A stretch of DNA of 64,000 nt from Halocafeteria seosinensis (taxonomy: Eukaryota; Sar; Bigyra; Bicosoecida). The notes beneath the pieces were generated by a model. That model searched no databases, had not been told where the DNA came from, and saw only the letters and a list, made by a program, of their open reading frames with translations. The DNA lies in the NCBI GenBank assembly GCA_001687465.1, contig LVLI01000080.1, positions 62,001-126,000 of the forward strand, read 5' to 3'. Both the position numbers and the translations under genes were made by a program. This document shows positions 1 to 10,800 of this stretch, piece after piece (position 1 is the first letter of the stretch; each line of letters begins with the position of its first letter).

Positions 1-58
1 TTTATGTTTGTTATTCTCGCTTATGAGCATTACAACGTGAACGATTATGCCATTGCAG

Positions 59-842
59 ATGCTGACAACAATCCCAAACTGTCTGCCGTTCCATATGAGG
101 CGGCAACAGGGAGGAGCTTTGCATCAGGCTCTTCGTCCGATGTTAACTTGGATAAGAAGGCCGGTAAAGTACAGCCCGAGCGTATACACAACCAATATTC
201 TTCGAATGCCGGCGCTAGCAGTAGCGTGTTTGATGAATATCGGGCTACAAGACGACGGGAAATGCACAGACTGAGGAAAATGGATAAGGAATACTCAGAA
301 AAGGAAGAAGCCGAGTTTGAGAGAAGACGGCGCTTGGAACTGGAGGAGTTAGAACGAGAGAAAACTCGCAAACGCGCAGAAAAGAGGAAACGGAGAAAGA
401 TGAAGAAGAGAGCAGGGAGAGAGGTGGAAAAGATGAAGAAAGCTAAGGGGATGACTGATAGCGGGGAGCCTAAAGACGATGGGGACGAAGAAGAGGAGTT
501 GGAATATGCCAGTACGTAGACATGGCTGACCCGGAAGTAACACGAAACGTAATGAGATACTCCATTGTTGTGTATGCAGTTGATCTTGAGGAACCTGAGA
601 AGGAGTTGCAGAAAGTAGACCCGTCGACCTCAGTTGAGTTTCCGAATGACGGGTCGTTTCTCGAACGCATGAAGCAGCAGCTACATGGATGCTCTTCCTC
701 GAGTGCAGATCATGCGAATGGAGGGTCTTCTGCGTCTGCCCCAGAAGCTGCCGGCGCGTCTGCTGAAACAACCGAAACGAATGGTTCCGCAGAAACTGAA
801 GTTGAACAATCGTCAACGAAACGTGCTAGGACGGCAGAGTAA
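59..842 (+). CDS. PRKRIP1: PRKRIP1-like spliceosomal protein, 5' end missing
   Basis: PRKRIP1 (DUF1168) is a small, highly charged factor of the step-II spliceosome. The recognisable core is the segment SSNAGASSSVFDEYR followed by RRREMHRL and a long Lys/Arg/Glu helix, which matches the family's SSAGAGSGEFHVYR-RRRE core. Exon A runs 59-511, intron 512-579 (GTACGT...GCAG), exon B 580-842 ending in an acidic then Ser/Ala-rich tail. Bases 1-58 look like the end of an intron (pyrimidine-rich, ending ATTGCAG), so the first exon lies outside the window. An ATG at position 4 in the same frame could be the start but is less convincing. The C-terminal tail is longer than in the animal protein. The family call is inferred from the core motif. 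Confidence 0.72.
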
Positions 843-1196
843 GCTATTGTCTCTCACGTGAAACCGAAGTAGTTCCATTGAAGGAAAGAAATGTACATTA
901 ATTCTGCAATAGCTGAAGTAAATCATTTATGTCCCACTCGAGAGTCTCTGACTATCGCTAGCGTTTCGACGGGTTCAAATGGATTCTACGACCTTCACAT
1001 CAGGAATAGTATGTCCAAACTCTCCCATTAGCCTCAAATTACAACCACACTTCAGGAGTATATATATATATATATACCGTCAATATACGTCAAAATTGAA
1101 TTGTAGTGTGCTATTGAACTTGGTGCTGTCTTCACTGGTACTGTCTGAAGCTCCAGCGTGTCCTGTAAACGACGTTTAACGCACGATTCTAGCAGG
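843..1196. other. Intergenic spacer with TA microsatellite
   Basis: This 354-bp gap separates the PRKRIP1-like gene from PACRG. It holds a (TA)n tract at about 1060-1077 and no open frame of convincing composition. It presumably contains the PACRG promoter; no clear TATA box was singled out. Confidence 0.5.
1060..1077. repeat. (TA)n microsatellite
   Basis: An alternating TA run of about nine units lies upstream of the PACRG start codon. It is seen directly in the sequence; no function is implied. Confidence 0.8.
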
Positions 1197-2567
1197 ATGG
1201 CTAATCGTGGAAGAAGGCCCGGTAGAGCACGTCAGGATGAGCCGAGCACGACTGAAATAGGCCGTCACCATCCCTCCGAACGCGAAGAATATACAGCTGT
1301 CCGGATAAATCCAGGTGCTTTCTCAGCACCCCGAATGGATCTCGTGGATAGTGTGGAGAACGAGAAGCCTGAGGTTCTCCAAACCCGCAGGCATGGAGGA
1401 GCTGCTATGGAAGGCAAGCAAGCAGCAAGTGGAGGAAGGGGTGTAGTTCACGGAAATGCCGGTCCCAGCCGTACAAACCAAAGAAGAGGAAGAGGAGGTG
1501 GTGGAGCTCGCGGAGGAAGAGGACGGCCTCCATCGACTGAAGCAGGTAGACACCAGGGAGCATCCTCCAGGCCCACTTCGGGACCTGGATTAAAACACGC
1601 AGGGGAACACGTTACCGCGTCTACGGTAGGGAGTGTGGGCATTGGAAGTAATTCCAATTCCAGGAAGCATCCTCCATCCAGCCGCGAAGGCGCTCCGGCA
1701 GCAGGCAAACAATCATCCGCTGGTGGCCATTCTGCGATGGAATTACAAGGAGCTAGTGCGGTTAACACGGTGTCTCGAGAATTTACTTCGAAACGATTAG
1801 ATCCACAGAAAAAAGCGGATCCTTTTTCAACCAAAAAAACGCAACCGTATGTCTCACTATGGTGATCTATGTGTATTTATTACAGTGGATCTTTCTTTGT
1901 TCTGCTACAGGGGGGCGTTTCGAGAGGCATATAATAGGTCTTTCCCGGCTAGAATACAACATGGAGGCTCCGGTATCAATAAACTACAGTGGGATGTTCC
2001 GCTTTCCACACTAGACTATAAAACGCTGCTGCCAATCGTGACGAAAGGAATCCCAGAGACGACACACCCGTATTCATTCGTAGCCAGACAAACGTTTTCG
2101 GATATGCTTCAAGCGTTTCCACAAAGAGTGGTACCTGTTTTACCTGACATTGTTCGTCCTCTGAGGGAGGCCTTGATGTCCAATGATGATGACGCGTTCG
2201 GTGGCGGTCTCAAAGCTCTAAGGTAAGTCAGAAGTCACATCTTTGTCTTTGTTCAATTTACAAAGCACGGCTTTCCTTCTCCTATGTTACTGAAACGTGC
2301 AGCGAACTCGCTGTCGCTGTGGGCCCCGAGCTTAATAAGTACCTGTCGAACCTTCTGGTTCCAGTCAGTCGTCGTGCTAACCGAGGGACGTGGCGGGAGA
2401 GAATCAGCGAAGTCCTTCAAGTACGAGATTATTCCCACTGATCAGTTCTCTCTTGTAGCTTTGATTGCGCGTTGGTACCGCAGGTCATTGAAGAGTGTTG
2501 CGGAGTCGAATCAGTAAAAATAATCAAAGCGAAGGTGCCTACGTATAACTCCACTGCTGCTCTCTAA
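1197..2567 (+). CDS. PACRG: PACRG, ciliary inner-junction protein with RG-rich N-terminus
   Basis: PACRG is an axonemal protein that bridges the A- and B-tubules at the inner junction. Exons: 1197-1846, 1911-2222, 2303-2420, 2484-2567 (387 aa); introns are 64, 80 and 63 nt. The PACRG domain starts at PGAFREAY near the exon 1/2 junction. It continues through LDYKTLLPIVTKGIPET and FVARQTFSDML, and ends in IIKAKVPTYNS, matching the family's terminal IKYMVPTYES. The last intron was placed so that EVLQ joins VIEECCG; using the upstream acceptor at 2458 breaks the frame. Unlike animal PACRG, about 217 residues of low-complexity sequence with an RRGRGGGGARGGRGR tract precede the domain. ATG 1197 is the first in-frame ATG. 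The stop lies inside the 3' end of the gene on the other strand. Confidence 0.88.
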
Positions 2568-3240
2568 ATAAGAGAACGATGAACACACAAACAGTCACTA
2601 TGAAGATATTGTTTGCTGAGCTTAAAGAGTGAGTCGCGACCGAGCGAGGCTCCTGTATGCCTGAACCCTTTGGTGGGGAACCGTCGTAGCATGACCTGGA
2701 TTTACTGATAGTTTGTCCCATCCAATTGCTGCAAAAATCATCCGGCCCCGAAGAAATCGTGTCCAATTTGCCACAAATAATATCGTGAGACGAGCAAGGT
2801 TTTAAGCCGATAGCATCATCCCTTATGAAGAAATCATCCTTGCAAGCATCATACCACTGTCGACAGAAGGAATTGCATACGCCAGCTGACGCCCCGGTGC
2901 CAATAGCAGGATCACAGGTCATGCAAGCAGCATCAAGAAAATAGCTTCTGCAGGATTCCGATAGGCCATCCGCCTCCACCACTGCCGAAACTTTCTTTAG
3001 AACATCTGTGGGTGTGGCAGCGGTGGAGTTGCAGCAAGTCCTGTGTTCGAATTTGGCACACGGGCCTAAACTCTTAGCGCGCTTAACTGGTGGTTTACCA
3101 GAATTAATACACACTTCCTGTTGCCGCTGCCTAAATTGTTGGTGCTTATTTGAACGTCCTGCTTCCACTGCCGTGTAGGTTGGTAGAATCATGCAGCAGA
3201 GTAAGCCAACAATGGCGCAGGAGGGTCGACCCATTTTCAT
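2539..3240 (-). CDS. Folate-receptor-like cysteine-rich membrane protein
   Basis: Single-exon 233-aa protein. Residues 1-28 form a signal peptide (hydrophobic AIVGLLCCMIL, then AVEAG). The middle holds about 15 cysteines in the spacing of the folate receptor-like family: PCAKFEHRTCC, CRSYFLDAACMTC, VCNSFCRQWYDACKDDFF. A C-terminal hydrophobic helix (FIVTVCVFIVLLF) points to membrane anchoring at the surface or in the secretory pathway. Family members bind folate or riboflavin, or are extracellular adaptors; the ligand here cannot be read from the sequence. The start is ATG 3240; a second in-frame ATG follows two codons later. The last 29 bases overlap the antisense 3' end of PACRG. Confidence 0.75.
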   Translation of the reverse strand: MKMGRPSCAIVGLLCCMILPTYTAVEAGRSNKHQQFRQRQQEVCINSGKPPVKRAKSLGPCAKFEHRTCCNSTAATPTDVLKKVSAVVEADGLSESCRSYFLDAACMTCDPAIGTGASAGVCNSFCRQWYDACKDDFFIRDDAIGLKPCSSHDIICGKLDTISSGPDDFCSNWMGQTISKSRSCYDGSPPKGSGIQEPRSVATHSLSSANNIFIVTVCVFIVLLFREQQWSYT

Positions 3241-3556
3241 TCTCGCCTCCCCCGTGGTGAGAATCTCTTTGACTCAATCATGCTTTGGGCTGCTTTCCCG
3301 TTGAAAGAGAGCAGAAACTTGGCGTTGTACAACCGCTGTGTAATTAATCCCTACCTCGGCTTCCAAGCTGTTCCAGCGCGTGGAACCGGGCCTTCGGCCC
3401 GGCCCGGGCGCGTCCGTCAAACTTCCAACATTTTGAAAGAAAGAGGACGTCTTAGGGCCGATTTGATGCGTCTCAGGCCCAGTATGACCCAAAACAGATG
3501 TATGGATCGAATAGAGTTAGTAATAGGTTAGGTATTACTATCCAATTGGTAGGCGT
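3241..3556. promoter_or_regulatory. Divergent promoter region with GC hairpin
   Basis: This 316-bp region lies between the start codons of the folate-receptor-like gene (minus) and the TPR gene (plus), so it should hold both promoters. It contains a perfect inverted repeat at 3386-3402 (CCGGGCC TTC GGCCCGG) set in very GC-rich sequence, and a CCAATTGG palindrome at 3542-3549 just before the TPR start. Confidence 0.5.
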
Positions 3557-6500
3557 ATGCCTACTACGAGGAGTGAGATAGCAGCACAGGAATTAGGTGC
3601 TGCCAACAACGGGAATTCCGGCAGCTCGGATACCTCTGTTGCTTGCTCTATACCAGCTTCTGCTTCGATAAGCACTATGAGTGCTGCGTCTACTGGATCA
3701 GTCTCCCAGAAAAATAGCTCAGTGGCATCAAGTGCTCCGACTGCAGTTACTCGACTTACAGCCCAAACGAACGGAAATTCAAAAGTGGCTACCCAAAATG
3801 GAACTACCTCTGTTGCGACGACTCAAAATGGATACAAAACACCCTCTACAAACAATTTAGCAAGCACCACTGACGAATCAGAGAGCAGTGCTACAACCGG
3901 AAACGAGAACGGTGCCGCTTCCCCGATGTCTAAAGAGAAGGAGCGAGCGGAGGAATTTTACCGTTTAGGAGAAGAAGAAGCCGACAAAGGGAAGTATAAA
4001 AATGCAGTTATCTACTACCGGCAAGCATTGATGATTGATCCGCGGGATACAAACTACTACACTGCTATCTCTGAGGCTTACTCCCAAATGGGAGAGACCG
4101 ACGCCGCTCTACAGTGGTCCAACTCAGCACTCAAGCTAGATGATAAAGACCCTGTCCTTCATTTCAATCGGGGAGATATATTGTATTACGAGATTTCTTC
4201 GAAGCAGTCGTCATCTTGGTCAGTCAGACAAGCTCTCGAATCCTATAACAAAGCTCTGGAGTTAGATCCGTCGGACCCTGACTTTTACAATGGCAAAGCA
4301 TTAGTCCTTTCACATCTCGAAGATTACGACGCAGCACTACGATGTTTCGATCAATCCATTGCCCTCAATCCCGAAAATTCAGTTTATCACTTTAATAAAG
4401 GGGGGATGGAAATGAAACGACTTCGTTATAATGAAGCGAAGCAAAGCTACGAACGTGGCATTGAGGCAGATCCGCAGGATTCCACTTGCTATGAAGGTAA
4501 AGGGATTGCAGAAGAAGCGTTAGGCAAGCTTGACCAATCTTTGAGCAGTTTTGATTCGGTCCTTCGTCTTGACCCTTCCAATAAAGTAGCCCATTCGCGA
4601 AAGGCCCGCATTTTGTATAAACTGGGAAGAATAGATGATGCAATGGCCTCCTTTGACAAGCTCATTCAGATGGGGTCCACCGAAGTGGCACCATACTTCG
4701 GAAAGGGAAACTGTTGTTTCCGAAAGGGTCAATTCAAGCAGGCGATTTCTTATTATGATAAAGCATTGAAGATCAATCCCAAGAGCAAGTTCTTGCTCAC
4801 CTCCAAAGGCCAAGCTCTTTCTGGTCTCTGCCGGTACGATTCCGCGGAAGTCTTTCTAAACGAAGCCCTTCGAATAGATAATAACTACAGCGTTGCCTTG
4901 TTTCATAAAGGAGAGTGTTGCCGGAAACAGCGCAGGTTCGATGATGCAGTTACGTATTTTACAAAAGCCTTAGCTGCTGAGCCGTCGTACATAGATGCCC
5001 GTGAGAGTTTATCCATGGTCTACCAAGAGCAAGGGCATATCAATGCTGCCTTGCAATGCCTGAACAAGGGGCTACAAACTCATCCTCGAAACTTTCGTTT
5101 TTTGATTAGGAAAGGAGAGGTATACTTTTCTCGTCGAAAGTATGATGCGGCGAACAATTGCTATTCTCGTGTTTTAGAGGTGCAACCATCGTGTGCTCGA
5201 GCTCTCCACAGGAAGGGTGAGACCTTAAGGGCTAAGGGTTTGTTAAAGGATGCGGAGAACAGGTTCCGGGACGCACTTCGTGCCGACCCGGAGCATATGC
5301 AGACATACGAGACGCTTGCTTCCTTATACCTCAAACAAGGACGACGCCACGATGCTTTTCAGTTGATCGATGATGCGCTCAACAAATTTCCAATCCGAAA
5401 GGAGTTGCATCTCTACAAGGGGAACCTCCACTTTCACACTCGCGATTACCGATTGGCAATACGGTGCTACGATACATGCTTAAAGCTCGATGCGTCGTGT
5501 GCTGACGTTTTCTTTAGAAGAGGGGAGGCGTTTCGTCATTTAAAACAGTTTACGGAAGCTGTGTTTGAGTACGGAAGGGCCGTCGAAGCCAACCCCTACT
5601 TGAGCGATGCTTATATCGGAAAGGGCTTGGGACTGCACGGATTAAAGCGGTACCCTGAGGCTGTCACAGCATATCATCGGGCTATAAGGTTGCGTCCCCA
5701 CAGTCACCGCGCTCAGTACTATAAAGGCATGGCGTACATGGCGAGGGGCTCTCCCACTGATGCGTTGCCCTGCTTTAACAGGAGCATAGAGCATAATCCT
5801 CGTTTCGAGAACGCATACTTGAAGAAAGCAGAGGCTCTGTCTTTATCGAAAGAGAGTGTTGACAAAGTCGTTCGCTGTTATGATCAATGTATTGAAGCTG
5901 TGCCGTTTTCCAAAAAGGCGCATTATCAGAAAGGAAAAGCCTTGATGAAGGCAGGTCGGCACCCCGTAGCCCTGGAGGCTCTTGAGCGAAGAATCACTTT
6001 GGGACAGCCGCTCGCCTCAGCGTACTTAAGGAAAGGACGTACTTTGGTCCACTTGGGACGATTAGAAGAGGCATTAGCTTGCTTCGACCAATGCTTGATT
6101 CATAGCCCACAATGTAAGGGTGCTATGAGGCGGAAACAGTCTGTGCTTCGACGATTACGACGTGACAAACTTGAAAAGAGTAGCGATGTCTCACCGAGCA
6201 GCCCTTCAAACGTCGGAGACAGCAAGTATAACTCAACGATTCTTTCCGCTTCAAGGATGTCCCCAGCTCTCACTGAACAGTTTTCCCCAGGGGAGGTCTC
6301 CTCCAAGGCTTCGGGGTATCCGTCAGTCTCTCCATATACAGGCAATCCATCCACTCCGAGTTCTTCCTTCGAAACGGCATCAGTACCTTCAAAAGTCCAC
6401 AATCTGATCTCCGCAATCCGAAGACAAGAGTTTCCAACTATTCGCGCAATCGCTAAGAACGAGTTCCTAAACCATCCATATGAAGGAACAACGATCATGC

Positions 6501-6922
6501 ACTACCTCGTGAGCAACATGCGAGGGAACTTGCTTGGTCTCACTTCGGCTTTGAAGCCGCTTCCGTTCCGCCTTGATTCTCAGGACAAGGAGGGTAAGAC
6601 AATTCTGCATATTGCTCTTGAAAGAGACAAGCCGGAATTGGTACTGAACTTGTTGAAGGAAGGAGCTAACCCGGATATCGTGGATAATTTTGGTGTGACT
6701 GCTCGTAGTCGTATCAGGAACTCAGTTGATGGGAGACTCACAAAGCATCTTCCGCCAGCGACAAAAACTCCTCAGCGAGACATCTATGCAGCGGGTGCGC
6801 TGGCAAATACCCCGCTGTTCAAGTCTGCTGAGGGTAAACGCCCCCGCAATTGGTACGAATTACTTCCGAGAGGAAAAGAACAGCGAACGGAAGATCCATC
6901 GCCGGCACTGGCCTTCCTGTAG
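3557..6922 (+). CDS. Large TPR-ankyrin repeat protein
   Basis: Intronless 1,121-aa protein. Residues 1-125 are Ser/Thr/Asn-rich and probably disordered. From about residue 128 to 870 there are some twenty tandem tetratricopeptide repeats, with repeated units such as FYNGKALVLSHLEDYDAALRCFDQSIALNP. After a Ser/Pro linker, residues about 940-1060 carry ankyrin-like units (EGTTIMHYLV; GKTILHIALERDKPELVLNLL). TPR and ankyrin arrays are protein-binding scaffolds; no enzymatic domain is visible. Some TPR superhelices of this kind are ciliary or O-GlcNAc-transferase related, but I see no catalytic module, so no specific function is assigned. The start ATG 3557 is the first in frame. Confidence 0.85.
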   Translation: MPTTRSEIAAQELGAANNGNSGSSDTSVACSIPASASISTMSAASTGSVSQKNSSVASSAPTAVTRLTAQTNGNSKVATQNGTTSVATTQNGYKTPSTNNLASTTDESESSATTGNENGAASPMSKEKERAEEFYRLGEEEADKGKYKNAVIYYRQALMIDPRDTNYYTAISEAYSQMGETDAALQWSNSALKLDDKDPVLHFNRGDILYYEISSKQSSSWSVRQALESYNKALELDPSDPDFYNGKALVLSHLEDYDAALRCFDQSIALNPENSVYHFNKGGMEMKRLRYNEAKQSYERGIEADPQDSTCYEGKGIAEEALGKLDQSLSSFDSVLRLDPSNKVAHSRKARILYKLGRIDDAMASFDKLIQMGSTEVAPYFGKGNCCFRKGQFKQAISYYDKALKINPKSKFLLTSKGQALSGLCRYDSAEVFLNEALRIDNNYSVALFHKGECCRKQRRFDDAVTYFTKALAAEPSYIDARESLSMVYQEQGHINAALQCLNKGLQTHPRNFRFLIRKGEVYFSRRKYDAANNCYSRVLEVQPSCARALHRKGETLRAKGLLKDAENRFRDALRADPEHMQTYETLASLYLKQGRRHDAFQLIDDALNKFPIRKELHLYKGNLHFHTRDYRLAIRCYDTCLKLDASCADVFFRRGEAFRHLKQFTEAVFEYGRAVEANPYLSDAYIGKGLGLHGLKRYPEAVTAYHRAIRLRPHSHRAQYYKGMAYMARGSPTDALPCFNRSIEHNPRFENAYLKKAEALSLSKESVDKVVRCYDQCIEAVPFSKKAHYQKGKALMKAGRHPVALEALERRITLGQPLASAYLRKGRTLVHLGRLEEALACFDQCLIHSPQCKGAMRRKQSVLRRLRRDKLEKSSDVSPSSPSNVGDSKYNSTILSASRMSPALTEQFSPGEVSSKASGYPSVSPYTGNPSTPSSSFETASVPSKVHNLISAIRRQEFPTIRAIAKNEFLNHPYEGTTIMHYLVSNMRGNLLGLTSALKPLPFRLDSQDKEGKTILHIALERDKPELVLNLLKEGANPDIVDNFGVTARSRIRNSVDGRLTKHLPPATKTPQRDIYAAGALANTPLFKSAEGKRPRNWYELLPRGKEQRTEDPSPALAFL

Positions 6923-7830
6923 TGTCAAGGATAATCATTTGATATTTCTTTTCGCCGCTGCCTATCAAAATAGCCGTCTACAATACCGTGAGTTCTAGCG
7001 ACTAGCGGCTGTTGTGTTCATGCTGTTAAGCGTATGGCCTGTGTGCTGTCGTTTTGCCAAATAGATTAGCTGGGCCGACTTGCCAGCGGGTGAAGTTTGT
7101 ACAGCCACTCCATGATTTTTATCAGGAACGCTAATCGGTTTGCTGTCAAGCAACAGATACTGTTGTGTTCAATTGAAGAAGATACAAGGATAGCAGTGTT
7201 TTGGTGTCCTATACTAGAGGTTCTTACAGAGAATATACATGCATACAACACCCTATGTGTCAAAAGGTTTTACGACAGGTATGGGTTGGAGGGCTCCCCC
7301 TTAAGCACTCATGCATACAGTGTTGTAATGTCGATTGAGTGTGTCACAATTCCGCACAAGTAAGGGACGCAACGCTAGTTCCCTTACCAACTATGAATCT
7401 CGTGGCTTTCCTCTATAGCAGCTTGTTACTTGCTCCGTGCCAGTTCTGGTTGCCACCATCGACACGTGCTGCGGAATTCTTAATCCGTGGAAAGTTCCCA
7501 AAGCCACGTGTTCGTTCAACACTTCCTCCGACCTTGAAGTTGGGCACCCTTTTTGTGCCCTCTGCAGACCCCCTGGGACTACCCCGAGCAGCAGTATCTA
7601 GAATTCTGCAGTTATTGATAACCACTGCATTCGTCTACATTAAACGAGGACCGAATTTGTTAGAAGTTAACCAGGTAATCTAGTTGAACGAAAAGACGTG
7701 TAATTCATACGGATATCGTACGAAAAGTTATCCGAAATTCTCTGTTTCTGGAATTTCCCCTTCTGTGGAGAGGCATTCCTTCTGTATAAGCGTATTTTCG
7801 TCCCAGACCAACAGGACATCTTCATAGAAT
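6923..7830. other. Long spacer, one doubtful ORF
   Basis: About 0.9 kb lies between the TPR and Ca2+-ATPase genes. Apart from the short ORF at 7393-7683 listed separately, I see no supported gene. The ATPase promoter must lie in its last few hundred bases. Confidence 0.5.
7393..7683 (+). CDS. Hypothetical small hydrophobic protein, doubtful
   Basis: ORF of 96 codons starting at an ATG. The N-terminus (LVAFLYSSLLLAPCQFW, then Ala-Ala) resembles a signal peptide or anchor, and a second hydrophobic stretch (RILQLLITTAFVYI) sits near the C-terminus. No family is recognised. It lies 148 bp upstream of the Ca2+-ATPase start and may simply be chance sequence in its promoter region. Confidence 0.25.
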   Translation: MNLVAFLYSSLLLAPCQFWLPPSTRAAEFLIRGKFPKPRVRSTLPPTLKLGTLFVPSADPLGLPRAAVSRILQLLITTAFVYIKRGPNLLEVNQVI

Positions 7831-10800
7831 ATGTTATCCGCTGGTGGGAAGAAAGGAAAGCCACGTGTCGATGACGATGAAGGTGATGGACATCCTGGAA
7901 CCCCCCAATTCGAAGTTGATGAACTTCGTAAATTAGAGCATCGAGATGTTGTCCAATTAGGAGGTCCCATTGCAATAGCTGAGATGCTGGGTGTTCAGGA
8001 TATTAAGCACGGTCTCAACTCTGCCGATGTGGAAAAAAATCGCTCCACGTATGGCAAGAATGAGCTTCCGACAAAGCAACCCCGAGGATTCGTGTCGCAT
8101 CTGATGGAATCTTTTGAGGATGCAACATTGATCATCCTCATAGTTAGCGCCGTTGTTAGTATAGCTTTCGGGCTGTGGACATCGTACGTTTATTGCATGC
8201 CTTATGGGTGCCATGCAACCTCTATATTGTGATTGTAACTTGTCTCATCTACTTGCTGCAGGGACGAAACAGAGCTCATCCAAGGGGTGGCAATCCTAAT
8301 AGGTATGCTCGGATACTCTTTGATACTATTGATATCCACTTGACCTAGTTTAGGGTGTGGTGTCCTCTGCAGCCATTGTCATCGTGTCGGGCGTGACCAG
8401 TGTTCAGAATTGGTCGAAAGACAAAGAGTTCGCAAGTTTATCAGAGATAAAGGCCGATAGACCAGTTTATGTTGTTCGTGATGGTCACGAGCGTGAAGTT
8501 TCCATTAAGGAAATTGTTGTCGGGGACATTATCACCTTCAACGTAGGTGATTCGCTTCCTTGTGACGGGGTCCTGGTCGATGGACATCAAGTGCAATGCG
8601 ACGAGTCAGACATGACTGGCGAATCGATGCCACGGCGCAAGGGTCCCCGAGATTGCATACTATGGGGTGGGTGCAAGATAATCGAAGGTGATGGGCACTT
8701 ACTTGCTACAAGTGTCGGAGAAAATAGTCAATACGGAGAGATTGTGAAGAGCCTTGAGCAAGGAGATCCTCCTCCTACACCACTTCAAGAAAAGCTCGAG
8801 GTGCTCGCTGAACAGATTGGTTATCTCGGCATGGCTTGTGGTACCCTGACCTCTGTAGCATTAACGGTCATGTGGGCACGAGAAGTTGAAGACTTCAGTA
8901 ACGCCGACTATACGGAGGTATTGTCTTTCTTTATAGTCGGACTCTCAATTGTCGTCGTTGCCGTCCCTGAAGGTCTACCGCTAGCGGTGACTATCTCACT
9001 AGCATTCTCCATGAGGAAGGTAAGAACAGTTGAGTTACTCTTTGTAGATTGTTTCAACACGTCATTCGGAATGTTTCTGCTCCAGATGTTGAAAGACAAG
9101 AACCTTGTCCGCGAGTTAAAGTCTTGTGAAACCATGGGATCGGCCACTTGCATTTGTTCGGACAAGACCGGCACGCTTACAGAGAACAGAATGACAGTGG
9201 CTACAGGTCTGTTTTTTGGCAGATCATTTTCTATGGATCACTTTAACCAAGTGAAGGGTTACCTGGACCCAGGGTCCTTGAATAGACTTATCCATGCGAT
9301 TGCATACAACTCCACTGCACGCGTTGAATGGGATGGTCATGATAACGTCGAGTACAAGGGAAACAAGACAGAAGGCGCACTACTTTACATGATAATGAAG
9401 GATTTTAAGGAAGATCCGCGCGAGCACTGCAGCGACGAACATATTGTCTACCGGCAGTCCTTCTCTTCGGAACGTAAAACAATGCTGACGGTGGTATCCA
9501 GTGAAGCTGAGGACCAAAGCGGCCATTATTTTGTCTATGTTAAAGGGGCAGGCGAAAACATTCTCCCTCATTGCAGTACCTTGCAGAAGACTCATGGGCA
9601 GACATCCAAGTTAACTGAAGAAATGAGGTATAACTATCTAGAGCAGATGAATGACATGGCACGTGGCGGAAACCGGACGCTTGCCGTTGCATACAAGAGA
9701 GTGGAAAAATCTAAGCTTCCTTCGTACTTGCAAACTGCGCTCACAAGTCAGGATGCACAGACAATCGAGGATGCCTGGGATCGCTTTAATAAAGAAGGGA
9801 TGCTTGAAAACAACCTGACTTGCATTGCGCTGTTAGGTATCCGCGATCCTATCAGAGAAGAAGTGCCGTCCGCAGTGAAGCAATGCATGCGTGCGGGCAT
9901 CCGTGTCATCATGGTAACTGGAGACAATATGTTGACGGCCAAAAGCATCGGTAGCCAATGTAGCATATATAAGCCGGGAACGACCGACCTATGTATGGAG
10001 GGAGCCGATTTCAGGGAGTTGGAACACGATGATCGTCTGGAAGCTGCCAGGACGCTTCACATTCTAGCGCGCAGTAGCCCACAGGATAAGCTGTTACTAG
10101 TGCAAGCCTTACGAGAACTAGGAGAAATTGTTGCCGTTACGGGAGATGGTACGAACGACGCTCCTGCTCTAAAAGCCGCACATGTGGGCCTTAGCATGGG
10201 TATTGCAGGAACCGAAGTCGCCAAAGAGGCATCTGATATAATCATTCTTGATGACAACTTTGCTTCTATTGTACTCAGTGTGCGGTGGGGAAGGGCCATT
10301 ATGGAGAATATTCGTAAATTCTTGACTTTCCAGCTAACAATCAATCTTGTTGCGTTGACGATTACATTTTTGGTTGCTTGTACACATCGGGGGTCAACCG
10401 AACAGCTTCCATTGACGCCGGTGCAGCTGTTATGGATAAACCTCATCATGGATTCCTTTGCCGCCTTAGCGCTGGCTACTGAGCCTCCATCGCATGAACT
10501 TCTCGGCCGAAAACCGGAAGGACGCAATGTTGGGTTAATCACCCCACTGATGTGGAAGAACCTTGTAGGACATGCTATGTTCCAAACAGGGTTGTTGCTG
10601 GTTCTCACTATGACCCAATCGATGCTCTCATTCTTCAACCTTACTGAAGATGATTACTCAAAGCGGCCGCATTATACGGTCGTATTCAACGTGTTCGTAC
10701 TGATGAATGTGTTCAATATGTTGAACTGTCGCAAAGTGCATGATGAGATGAAGATATGGGAGCACTTAACATCTTCCTACTTTCTAGAAACGATCCTCAC

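Noticed and set aside
2421-2458. A 38-nt third intron in PACRG ending at the TTGTAG at 2458
   Set aside because: Joining there creates an immediate stop in phase. The acceptor at 2483 gives a 63-nt intron and the conserved C-terminus.
8303-8353. An alternative 51-nt intron in the Ca2+ pump using donor GTATGC at 8303, suggesting a frameshift
   Set aside because: It would put exon 3 out of frame and add six residues in helix 2. The GTGGCA donor at 8287 gives correct phase, family spacing and a 67-nt intron, so no frameshift is needed.
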